Positions 36,817-45,035 of a stretch of DNA of 64,000 bases are shown in pieces. How positions within the stretch are numbered: position 1 is the first letter of the stretch; each line of letters opens with the position of its first letter. The notes beneath the pieces were generated by a model. That model was not told the origin of the DNA, made no database searches, and was given only the letters and a program-made list of their open reading frames with translations. The DNA is from Planctomycetota bacterium (GTDB lineage: Bacteria > Planctomycetota > Planctomycetia > Pirellulales > Pirellulaceae). The stretch is from NCBI GenBank assembly GCA_014238905.1, contig JABAAE010000006.1:62001-126000 (forward strand). The letters are read 5' to 3'. A program made the position numbers and the translations under genes.

Positions 36817-38619
36817 TCAAAGCAAGCGGTCAAGCTCGTCAACCAAATCGGAAAATTGCGTTAGAGCCGCGTTAACCGGCTCTGGCTTCTCCATATCCAC
36901 CCCGGCGTCGCGGAGAAGCTCCAGCGGCATTTTGGAGCATCCGCCGCTCAGAAATCGCAAATAGTTCTCTAAAGCATTTTCCTGCTTACTCAATACACCA
37001 CGACTCAGTGCAATCGCAGCGGAAAGCCCGGTGGCGTACTGGTAAACGTAAAATGCCCTGTAAAAGTGTGGAATTCGGAAACATTCCAATGCCAACTGGT
37101 CATCAATCTGGAATGCAGGCCCAAAATAGGAAGTTAACAACTCTGAATAAACAGACTTAAATGACTCTACAGTCAAAGGCTCACCCGCCTCGGCCATTTC
37201 ATGAGTCGTCTTTTCAAATTCAGCAAACATGGCTTGGCGAATGATCGTCGACCGGATGTCATCCAATTGGCTATTAACAAAATAGGCTCTTTCACGATCG
37301 TCCCTGGCATTATCCATCAAATGCCTTGCGAGTAATTGTTCATTAAACGTGCTCGCTACTTCGGCGACAAAAATCGAATAATTATAGTATTCATAGGGCT
37401 GGTTACTCGACGAATAATGGGTGTGCATGGAATGACCTGCTTCATGGGTCAAAGTGAAAACATCATTCAGAACATCTGGTTTGTAGTTCATCATTATGTA
37501 GGGCTTCCCATCAAAAACCCCATAGCTGAAAGCCCCACTCTGCTTATTCTGATTGGGATAGCGATCGCACCATCGCCCGCGTAATCCATCCGAAAGTACC
37601 GAACAATAATCATCGCCCAATGGACGTAGCGACGCGATCACGACATCCACAGCCTCATCCCAACTGTGCCTCATTTCAATTTCATTAAGAATGGGAACGT
37701 AGGTATCATAATGATGTATGGATTCAATCCCCATTTTCCGTCGACGGAGATCATAATAACGATGGAGACCGGACAGATTTCCGCGGACAGATTCGATTAA
37801 GTTATCGTAGACCGAGTGAGGAACATCATCGCTGAACAGAGCCTGCGATAAAGCGCCGTCATAGCCACGAACACGGGCATAATAAACATCTTTTTGGATG
37901 GAGCCCTCGAGCAAAGATGCCAAAGTGTTTTGATGGCTATGGAATTGTTCGTAATATTGGTTGAACGCAGTTTTACGAACTTCTCGGTCCGGGGATTTCA
38001 GGAGCTGTGCAAAGGTGGAGTGAGTCAATTCGACCTGCTGGTCTTTCTCATTATTGACCACTCCAAATTTCAAATCGGCATCATTCAATTTTCGAAATGC
38101 ATTGCCTGAAGCTCCGGCCATTTCACCTTGCATAGCGACAATCTCTTCCTCTCGATTGGAAAGAGTGTGCGGCTTGTACCTGGCGATGCGTTCAACCAAC
38201 AATCGAAATTTTTCCATCGCTGAATCTTCCAGGAATCCGGAAATACACTCTTGGGAAAGGGATAGTATTTCAGGTCGAATATAGCTGGAGGCTTCGCCAG
38301 CTTTGGTCGCCAAATTTCGATAGCGAGAAATAAATCCCTGATACAGACTGTTGGTTTGATCCTCGGTGGTTTTCAAGTAGGCATAATTCGCCAGCTTGTC
38401 ACAATCGCGTTCAAAATCGCTGTCGAATTGCAAGCACTCCGCTAAAACGGCTGCACTCTCGCCAAGCCTTCCCTTAAAGGAATCGTAATAATCTATTTTC
38501 GACTCTAACGTTCTTAATCCGGCATCCCACGCGTCATCGGTCTCAAAAAGAAATGTCAGGTCCCAAGTATCGTTCTCGGCAACTTCGGATCGGGATGGAA
38601 TCTTCAACACATCTGCCAT
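36817..38619 (-). CDS. pepF: Oligoendopeptidase F (M3 family)
   Basis: Zinc metallopeptidase degrading oligopeptides in the cytoplasm. 600 residues from the ATG at 38619 (MADVLKIPSR); a TTG at 38640 is an alternative. The M3 zinc site HEAGHSMHTHYS is near residue 390, with the downstream Glu ligand in VAEVASTFNEQL. The N-terminal PepF helical domain and C-terminal FRIPHFYRAFYVYQYATG are typical. It stands alone. Confidence 0.94.
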   Translation of the reverse strand: MADVLKIPSRSEVAENDTWDLTFLFETDDAWDAGLRTLESKIDYYDSFKGRLGESAAVLAECLQFDSDFERDCDKLANYAYLKTTEDQTNSLYQGFISRYRNLATKAGEASSYIRPEILSLSQECISGFLEDSAMEKFRLLVERIARYKPHTLSNREEEIVAMQGEMAGASGNAFRKLNDADLKFGVVNNEKDQQVELTHSTFAQLLKSPDREVRKTAFNQYYEQFHSHQNTLASLLEGSIQKDVYYARVRGYDGALSQALFSDDVPHSVYDNLIESVRGNLSGLHRYYDLRRRKMGIESIHHYDTYVPILNEIEMRHSWDEAVDVVIASLRPLGDDYCSVLSDGLRGRWCDRYPNQNKQSGAFSYGVFDGKPYIMMNYKPDVLNDVFTLTHEAGHSMHTHYSSSNQPYEYYNYSIFVAEVASTFNEQLLARHLMDNARDDRERAYFVNSQLDDIRSTIIRQAMFAEFEKTTHEMAEAGEPLTVESFKSVYSELLTSYFGPAFQIDDQLALECFRIPHFYRAFYVYQYATGLSAAIALSRGVLSKQENALENYLRFLSGGCSKMPLELLRDAGVDMEKPEPVNAALTQFSDLVDELDRLL

Positions 38620-38802
38620 GAATAAACTTTCGGGTAACAATTAATTGTTAGAAATAGATTTGTAAAACAGGACTTGGACAACCTGATAGCAACCGATGCT
38701 ACGGATTTGAACGGTCAAGCTACCGCGATTCACTGGAAAAGCGATGTGAATACAACCAAAAACCTCTTCAATTCGCTTGGCAATCTACAGCGTGACATCT
38801 TC

Positions 38803-39309
38803 TTAAACGTCGTAAGCCTCTCCAATATATTCGACCACATCGCCAACATTGACCACACCACCCTGGATCACCCTGGCATTGATTCCACCGTGTCCACGCA
38901 TAGCATTGTAGCCACCCTCCCCAAGATTTTTCTCCATCCTGGAACAGGGAGGGCAGTGCGTTGTCCCTTGAAAAACAGCTTCACCAATCCGGAAATACTG
39001 TTGTTTTAAGGCAACGAGGTTCAAACCGCTAACGACAATATTTCGCCTCAAGAGCGCAGGATCAACACAATCCCGGCCAAGTATTGCTGCGACGAATTCA
39101 ATGTGTTCTTTTTGAATGAATGTTACCATTCTTTTATCGCCCGGCTTACCGTTGAAATGATCCTCCAGCAGCCCAGTCTGATCATCAGCGGTAACAGTCT
39201 TACAAACCCTGACGGGAAGCTCCCTTCCAGGGCGTATACACATCCATTCGATTTTCCCCGGTCTCGGAAAACGACTCATCAAAGAACTCATTTCTAGACT
39301 GGTGTCCAT
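38803..39309 (-). CDS. MOSC domain protein
   Basis: 168 residues covering a single MOSC domain, the beta-barrel of molybdenum-cofactor sulfurases and related sulfur-carrier proteins. The conserved block is LRRNIVVSGLNLVAL followed by HCPPCSRMEKNLG with the key cysteine, then NAMRGHGGINARVIQGG. The N-terminal ~20 residues are basic, with no signal peptide. Stand-alone MOSC proteins handle sulfur or nitrogenous adducts bound to a molybdopterin; no Moco gene is adjacent. It lies between pepF and thiG, all minus. Confidence 0.82.
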   Translation of the reverse strand: MDTSLEMSSLMSRFPRPGKIEWMCIRPGRELPVRVCKTVTADDQTGLLEDHFNGKPGDKRMVTFIQKEHIEFVAAILGRDCVDPALLRRNIVVSGLNLVALKQQYFRIGEAVFQGTTHCPPCSRMEKNLGEGGYNAMRGHGGINARVIQGGVVNVGDVVEYIGEAYDV

Positions 39310-39350
39310 TCTATTTTCTCAAAATCGATGATTAACTACGCGAGAAGCAT

Positions 39351-40259
39351 TTACTGGTACGGTCTGGTCGAGATTACACCTTCTTCCGGGCTACTAGCGG
39401 AAGCATAAAGCTGCTTGGGAATACGACCTGCCAGAAAAGAAAGCCTGCCCGCTTCAAGGCCCGCTTTCATTGCCATCGCCATTTGAACGGGGTGACGCGC
39501 ATGGGCAATGGCAGTATTTAGCAAAACACCGTCGGCGCCCAGTTCCATGGCCTGGGCGACATCACTGGCAGAGCCAACACCCGCGTCAATAATAACCGGA
39601 TATTCTGGATCACCTTCTTTCAAGTATTCCAAAATAATTTTGAGATTGTTGGCATTGAGAATTCCCTGGCCCGAACCGATGGGACTGCCGGCAGGCATTA
39701 CACTCGCCGCACCAGCTTTTTTCAAACGTACCGCGGTAATGGGATCGTCACTGGTATAGCAAAGAACTTGAAACCCCTCATCGACAAGAATTTCAGTCGC
39801 CTTGATTGTTTCGATTGGGTCCGGAAGAAGCGTCTTACTGTCACCAAGCACCTCCAACTTGACCCAGTCTGCCCCAGGATTCTCAAGTCCTCTGAGAATT
39901 TCACGCCCCATCCTTGCACAACGAACGGCCGTTTCAGCATCGTAGCAGCCCGCCGTATTGGGCAACAAAATGAACCGATTTAGATCCAGGAAATCAAGTA
40001 TGTTTCGTCCCTCACCGTCGTAAAGGCGCTCTCTCCGTATCGCCACGGTAACGCACTCGGTACCCGAGGCCACCAACGAGGTCTGCATTAATTCAAAAGA
40101 ATCATACCGACCGGTTCCCAATATCAGCCGATTAGTCAGCCTTTTTGAACCAATCTTCAAAGGACCATCCGGCTCAGTTAGGTCGGTCGCCCCCGATTGA
40201 TCACAGGAATCCATTTTTTTTGCCGTCACCTCACGACCACCTGCATTTGCTAAACCCAT
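39351..40259 (-). CDS. thiG: Thiazole synthase
   Basis: Forms the thiazole phosphate of thiamine from deoxyxylulose 5-phosphate, dehydroglycine and ThiS thiocarboxylate. 302 residues, of which the first ~35 are an extension before [18 protein letters not shown]. The Schiff-base lysine is in [10 protein letters not shown]. Further blocks: [39 protein letters not shown] and [12 protein letters not shown]. Its ATG overlaps the thiS stop (TAATG), so the pair is coupled. No thiH, thiO, thiE or thiF is in the window, and no TPP riboswitch was seen upstream. Confidence 0.95.
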   Translation of the reverse strand: MGLANAGGREVTAKKMDSCDQSGATDLTEPDGPLKIGSKRLTNRLILGTGRYDSFELMQTSLVASGTECVTVAIRRERLYDGEGRNILDFLDLNRFILLPNTAGCYDAETAVRCARMGREILRGLENPGADWVKLEVLGDSKTLLPDPIETIKATEILVDEGFQVLCYTSDDPITAVRLKKAGAASVMPAGSPIGSGQGILNANNLKIILEYLKEGDPEYPVIIDAGVGSASDVAQAMELGADGVLLNTAIAHARHPVQMAMAMKAGLEAGRLSFLAGRIPKQLYASASSPEEGVISTRPYQ

Positions 40260-40459
40260 TAGCCGCCACCTGCTAGCGAAACGAGCTCGACAATATCACC
40301 ATCAACCAATTGCACCTGAAGATATTCCTCCCGGCGAACCAACTCTTGATTCACCTCGACTGCTATTTGTCGAGGATTTAAATCACGATCTGCCACCAAA
40401 CCAGCGACGGTGCAATTCGACCTCAAATCGATCGACATACCATTAAGTGTTACTTTCAT
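40259..40459 (-). CDS. thiS: Sulfur carrier protein ThiS
   Basis: 66-residue ubiquitin-like sulfur carrier from the ATG at 40459 ([11 protein letters not shown]); the frame is open further upstream. It ends in SLAGGG, giving the C-terminal Gly-Gly that is adenylated and converted to thiocarboxylate. It is the first gene of the thiS-thiG pair with a one-base overlap (TAATG) to thiG, and is divergent from the TPR gene at 40613. Confidence 0.9.
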   Translation of the reverse strand: MKVTLNGMSIDLRSNCTVAGLVADRDLNPRQIAVEVNQELVRREEYLQVQLVDGDIVELVSLAGGG

Positions 40460-40600
40460 GCTTTCCTGCCTTCCTCCTCCCATTTTATGGAGTTTTCTTC
40501 AGGCGGCAAAGTGCCGTGTGGAACTTGGTTAAACGAGGCAAGTGATTCCAATTATCGAGGTGATTTTGATTTAGAACGCAAATAAATCCGATTTTCTTCG

Positions 40601-40608
40601 AGGAGGAG
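40601..40608 (+). promoter_or_regulatory. Strong Shine-Dalgarno deciding a TTG start
   Basis: AGGAGGAG ends four bases before the TTG at 40613 that opens the TPR gene. It is the clearest ribosome binding site in the window and marks the first gene of the ExbB/ExbD cluster. Confidence 0.65.
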
Positions 40609-40612
40609 TGCT

Positions 40613-43600
40613 TTGCGCGCCTTGATCTTCAAGAAATGGCCCTTATCCAGAATTCAAATGCGTTGTTTTGATTCAAAAAAGATTTTTCTGCACCTACAGG
40701 TTGCCTTTGCGATCATTCTTCCCAATGCCGGTTCAGCAGGCTGCGCAATGGATGAACCAAAAGTCCCTCAAATAGTCGCCTCCAGCGAGGCTGAAAACCT
40801 CTTTCGTGTAGGATCGGTCCACTATTCTCGAGGAGAATACGAGTTTGCTGTCAAAAGGTTTGAAAAGCTACTGGAAGCCGGCGGCGAGAACAAGACACTT
40901 GCGACCGGACGTTTTTATCTTGCTGAATCCCTCGTTGCTTTGGGGAAATACGAGAAGGCCAGTCAACATCTAACAAAATTTATTAAGGAAAATCCCAATC
41001 ATCAACGTGTGCACCAGGCTCAATATCGATTGGGTGAAATCGCGTTGCATACAGGTGATACCAAGTCGGCGGCACGACATCTACAAATCTTCCTCCAAAC
41101 TAATCCCGATCATCCATTACTTGAATACACGATACCATACCTCGCGGACGTGGAGTTAAAAGAGGGGAAATTGGACTCCGCCCAAAAACTGTTTCAATTG
41201 TCTTTGGCTAAATTCCCGCAGGGTGTTTTGGCCGACGAATCACGGTTTGGTCTGGCTAGGGTACTAGAAAAAACTGAGTCAGAGAACGAAGCGGCTCGTT
41301 TTTATCGAATGCTCATTCACCGACCCGATAGTGGCCGCGTCGCAGACAGCCTCCTGCAGTTGGGAAAGATGCATTTTCGCAGGCAGGAATATGATCGAGC
41401 GATTGATTATCTCTCCCAATTTCGATCAAAATTCGAAAACAATGATCTCATTCATCCGGTCCTGTTTTGGCTGGGCAGAATCGAATTCGAATCTGGCAAT
41501 TTTTCCGGCGCGGAGGAGTACTTTCTGGTCGGACTGAAAAAAAAACCCAACCCGAAAACCAAAACGGCGTTGCGGTACGAACTCGCGCGTAGCCTTGCAA
41601 AACAAAACCAATTTCCTGCCGCGTTAATGCACCTTGAACAGGTACTCCGGGAAAGTCTGGATTCTGACTGGGGTGATGATGCATCGCTGCTTGAAATCCA
41701 GATTTTTCAAAACACGAGTCAGTTTGACGAAACTCTCACCCGTTGTGATGCATTTAAAACTCGATTCCCCGACAGCAAACTTTTACCATCGGTCATGGAT
41801 GCTGAACTCGCCGCTCGGCTTGCAACGGGACAATTTTCCATCACCCAGAATATCGCTAAGGAATTAATTGAAGAAAACCCCCTCAGTGATTCCTCAAGCA
41901 AACCTGAAAAGCAACGATTTGCAGGATGGCAGTACCGTCTAGCCCTTGCTCAAATCCAACAAGAACAGCAAAAAGAGGCTGATGAAACCCTCTCAAAAAT
42001 AGATACTTCAGTTATTGACCAGACAACGCAGGCCGCCATCTATCTTGCCAAAGCATCAGCACAAATAAAAAACAACCGACTAGATGATGCAACTCAATCA
42101 CTGATTCGATTCCTGGAACTGGAAAAAGACGAGACCATTATCCAACAGAACATCTCTAACCTGGCTGCCATTTATGCCAAGCGAAACAACTTTCAAAAAG
42201 CTGATTTTTGGCTCCGCAAGATACAAAGCCCTAATATTCATATCACTACCGCAATCAAACTCGGCGAGATTGCATTCGCCTCCGAGCAGTTCTCTTTTGC
42301 GGCAGACTGGTACACTTTGGCCGCCGAACATGCGGATGACCCCAAGACAAAATCCAAGGCGATGATGAACTACGCTTGGTCACAAAAAGAACTAGGCAAC
42401 ATCTCAGAAGCGATTAAGAGCATTGACCAATTGATTCTTTCACATCCGAATTCTGCTGAAGCGGCAAACGCCATCTATCTTAAAGCCGTATTGCAGGAAA
42501 AGCAGAACAAAAAAGAAAATGCTATCCAAGCTTATGAACTAATAGTCGCTAACCATTCTGACAACCAATATTACGAACAAGCCCTCATTGCATTAAGTCA
42601 ATTATATCGTTCCACAAATTCGGTAAAATTGACTACCCTCCAAGACCACTTCAATCGATTGATCTCGTCCCCAACCAAAAGCAATCAAGACGCACTCTTG
42701 TATGAACTTGGCTGGATGTTGCTGGATTCAAGAGAATTGCAATCCGCAGCACGCTGTTTTGACCAAATCTACAGTGATTTCGCCAAAAGCAGATATTGGC
42801 CGGATGCGACGTATCAATTGTCAGCCCTCAAGCTCAAACAGAACGAAAAGAACGAAGCCAAGCTTCTATTGCAAGCAATTATCAATGCTAATTCTGAACC
42901 TCGAATCGTTGCCAACTCGCTGTTCCAACTTGGAAAGATCTGCTTTGACCAAGGGGAATTTGAAGAAGCCGCGCAGCAAATGCAGCTTTTGACAAAACAA
43001 TTTCCTGCATCGAATTTGGCGATTTCATCGGAGTACTGGTCGGCCGAAGCATCTTACCGCAGCAATCAACTTCAAAAGGCAAAATCGGGGTTTCAAAACC
43101 TTCAAAAATACCAACCAGCGGAGCTTGGCCCAGAAATAGGACCAGCCTCCCTGCAAAGGTGTGCTCAGATTTCAACCGCTCTAAAGCAATGGGAAAACAC
43201 CATCGAGTATGCGAATCAGTTGAAGCAGCAGTACCCCGAGGAGAATCACCTGTACGTTGCCGAATACCTGATTGGCCGAGGCCATGCCGGAATGGGAAAT
43301 TTCAGCAAGGCACGGGCAGCTTATAAACGGTCTTTAAAAAACAAGTTATCACGAGGAACCGAAACCGCTGCTCTCGCACAGTGGATGATTGGTGAATCCT
43401 ATTTCCACCAGGAAGATTTTGAAAAGGCGATTGACGCATACCAGTACACCGAAATTCTCCACGACTTTCCTCTCTGGCAGTCCGCCGCACTCTTGCAAGC
43501 TGGCAAATGCTTTGAAAATCTTAACCAAATCGATGAAGCAATGAACTGCTACCAGAGAATCATTAGCCAATACAAAGAACTAAAGTATGCCAAAGAAGCC

Positions 43601-43672
43601 TCCGAACGCCTCGGGTTGCTTCGTCAACGCGTTTCATCAAACCGGGTCTCGCCGTTACGTGATAACCGGTAG
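40613..43672 (+). CDS. Large exported tetratricopeptide-repeat protein
   Basis: 1019 residues; the start is TTG with an excellent ribosome binding site. An N-terminal hydrophobic stretch (about residues 25-42) ends in AGSAGC and may be a signal peptide or weak lipobox. The rest is an array of TPR helices; examples are GRFYLAESLVALGKYEKASQ, QYRLGEIALHTGDTKSAA and YLIGRGHAGMGNFSKARAAY, with at least 15 units by eye. This resembles the YbgF/CpoB and BamD-type scaffold proteins of the envelope. It is the first gene of a cluster with exbB, exbD and a TonB-like protein, so a role as periplasmic scaffold of that motor is plausible. Confidence 0.88.
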   Translation: MRALIFKKWPLSRIQMRCFDSKKIFLHLQVAFAIILPNAGSAGCAMDEPKVPQIVASSEAENLFRVGSVHYSRGEYEFAVKRFEKLLEAGGENKTLATGRFYLAESLVALGKYEKASQHLTKFIKENPNHQRVHQAQYRLGEIALHTGDTKSAARHLQIFLQTNPDHPLLEYTIPYLADVELKEGKLDSAQKLFQLSLAKFPQGVLADESRFGLARVLEKTESENEAARFYRMLIHRPDSGRVADSLLQLGKMHFRRQEYDRAIDYLSQFRSKFENNDLIHPVLFWLGRIEFESGNFSGAEEYFLVGLKKKPNPKTKTALRYELARSLAKQNQFPAALMHLEQVLRESLDSDWGDDASLLEIQIFQNTSQFDETLTRCDAFKTRFPDSKLLPSVMDAELAARLATGQFSITQNIAKELIEENPLSDSSSKPEKQRFAGWQYRLALAQIQQEQQKEADETLSKIDTSVIDQTTQAAIYLAKASAQIKNNRLDDATQSLIRFLELEKDETIIQQNISNLAAIYAKRNNFQKADFWLRKIQSPNIHITTAIKLGEIAFASEQFSFAADWYTLAAEHADDPKTKSKAMMNYAWSQKELGNISEAIKSIDQLILSHPNSAEAANAIYLKAVLQEKQNKKENAIQAYELIVANHSDNQYYEQALIALSQLYRSTNSVKLTTLQDHFNRLISSPTKSNQDALLYELGWMLLDSRELQSAARCFDQIYSDFAKSRYWPDATYQLSALKLKQNEKNEAKLLLQAIINANSEPRIVANSLFQLGKICFDQGEFEEAAQQMQLLTKQFPASNLAISSEYWSAEASYRSNQLQKAKSGFQNLQKYQPAELGPEIGPASLQRCAQISTALKQWENTIEYANQLKQQYPEENHLYVAEYLIGRGHAGMGNFSKARAAYKRSLKNKLSRGTETAALAQWMIGESYFHQEDFEKAIDAYQYTEILHDFPLWQSAALLQAGKCFENLNQIDEAMNCYQRIISQYKELKYAKEASERLGLLRQRVSSNRVSPLRDNR

Positions 43673-43694
43673 TTCAAAAAACAGGAATATCCAA

Positions 43695-44534
43695 ATGTCT
43701 ATCCGCCGAATTTTTTATATTCAAATCATCATCCTGTTAATAACCCTCTGCTCACAGTCTTCCTACGGCCAGGACAGCAGCACGCTTGCCGAATCAGCGG
43801 GTGCAGATAACAACATTTTTACTTCCAAAAGCCTTTTGGAAATTGCAAGAAACGGCGGCTTGATGATGATTCCTATCGGTGCCGCTTCGGTATTATTACT
43901 AGTTTTCGTTCTGGAAAGGACCATCAGCTTACGGAAAGGCCGCATCATTCCGCGACATTTTGTCAAACTCTTCATCACCCAACTCAAACAGGGACAACTG
44001 AGTCAGAAGAAAGCGATTCGAATTTGTCGTGACCATTCCAGTGTCATCTCCAAGATCTTTCTCGCAGCCTGTCAGAAATGGGGGAGGCCATCGGTGGAAG
44101 TCGAGCAGGCAATTCTGGATGAGGGCGAGCGGGTCTCCTATAAATTGAAAAAACACTTGCGACTAATCAATGGAATCGCGACAGTGACGCCATTACTTGG
44201 CCTGCTGGGAACGGTGCTGGGTATGATCATCGCATTTGATGCAATTGGTAATTCTTCAGCTGGCACTGACCCCAAACTGCTGACTGCAAACGGGATTAGT
44301 CAGGCTCTGCTGACGACAGCCGCTGGTATGAGCGTTGCGATCCCTGCGTTGATCGCCTACATCTATTTCGTTGGCCGCGTGGACCGGCTGATCGTCGAGA
44401 TCGATGCACTGGGACAAAATGTCGTCGCCCATGTCGCATCGGATGGAATTATCATCGAGAAGGACGATTACCTCAACGACGAAGACCCTGAATCAAGCCT
44501 CCGTATCAAAGATAAAAACGAAAAGGCCGCTTAA
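43695..44534 (+). CDS. exbB: MotA/TolQ/ExbB proton channel protein
   Basis: 279 residues from the ATG at 43695 (MSIRRIFYIQ); 22 bases separate it from the TPR stop. A signal-peptide-like N-terminus (IIILLITLCSQSSYG) precedes three transmembrane helices: about 52-74, 152-175 and 190-214. The conserved ExbB/TolQ core includes GIATVTPLLGLLGTVLGMI and ALLTTAAGMSVAIPALIAY. It forms the pentameric channel around ExbD and uses the proton motive force. An extra N-terminal signal sequence is typical of the larger ExbB type. Confidence 0.93.
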   Translation: MSIRRIFYIQIIILLITLCSQSSYGQDSSTLAESAGADNNIFTSKSLLEIARNGGLMMIPIGAASVLLLVFVLERTISLRKGRIIPRHFVKLFITQLKQGQLSQKKAIRICRDHSSVISKIFLAACQKWGRPSVEVEQAILDEGERVSYKLKKHLRLINGIATVTPLLGLLGTVLGMIIAFDAIGNSSAGTDPKLLTANGISQALLTTAAGMSVAIPALIAYIYFVGRVDRLIVEIDALGQNVVAHVASDGIIIEKDDYLNDEDPESSLRIKDKNEKAA

Positions 44535-44607
44535 AAGAGAAATGGTTTGCTAACCCCCTCAAACCCACTTCTTACATTGCAATGCCGTTCAAGTAGGAGA
44601 AAATGAC

Positions 44608-45033
44608 ATGCCTTTGAAAACATCAGAAGACGAACAGGCCACTCTGAATTTGACTCCGATGATCGATATTGTTTTTCTGCTGATCATCTTTTTCATGGTA
44701 GGAAGTCGATTCACCGATCTGGAAGAATCTGAGAAACAAATGCCCCTTGAAGTTCCCAGCATTAGCCGCGCGGGCACATTGACGAGCGCACCTGCGAAAC
44801 GGGTTATCAATGTTTATGACGACCGGATCATGCTGGACGACAGGCAAGTCTCTCTTTCCCAATTGGAAAGCAATCTAGTCGTCGCCAGGAAAGAATACGC
44901 CAACACGGGGGTCATTGTACGTGGTGAGTCACAAATTGCTTACCAGAGAATTGCGGAGGTCCTTGGACGAATCCACGCGGCCGGCGTCAAAGATATGCGT
45001 ATCGCCGTCAAAACCGGAAATCAGGTTAGATAA
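44608..45033 (+). CDS. exbD: ExbD/TolR biopolymer transport protein
   Basis: 141 residues with one N-terminal transmembrane helix. The essential aspartate is Asp20 in NLTPMIDIVFLLIIFF, the proton-carrying position in ExbD/TolR. The periplasmic C-terminal domain (VINVYDDRIMLDDRQVS and VIVRGESQIAYQRIAEVL) has the usual ExbD fold. The next gene starts two bases after its stop, so it is tightly coupled to the TonB-like gene. The start is ATG 44608 after AGGAGAAA. Confidence 0.93.
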   Translation: MPLKTSEDEQATLNLTPMIDIVFLLIIFFMVGSRFTDLEESEKQMPLEVPSISRAGTLTSAPAKRVINVYDDRIMLDDRQVSLSQLESNLVVARKEYANTGVIVRGESQIAYQRIAEVLGRIHAAGVKDMRIAVKTGNQVR

Positions 45034-45035
45034 TC

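Noticed and set aside
40259-40270. ThiS ending in three rather than two glycines
   Set aside because: A terminal GGG still provides the required Gly-Gly and, from family knowledge, is common in bacteria.
39351-40459. thiS-thiG pair without other thiazole genes, considered as an incomplete pathway
   Set aside because: Remaining thi genes are often elsewhere in planctomycete-like genomes; a window of this size cannot show absence.
40460-40612. Possible TPP riboswitch upstream of thiS
   Set aside because: The conserved CUGAGA and the other thi-box elements are not present on the minus strand of this 153-base gap.
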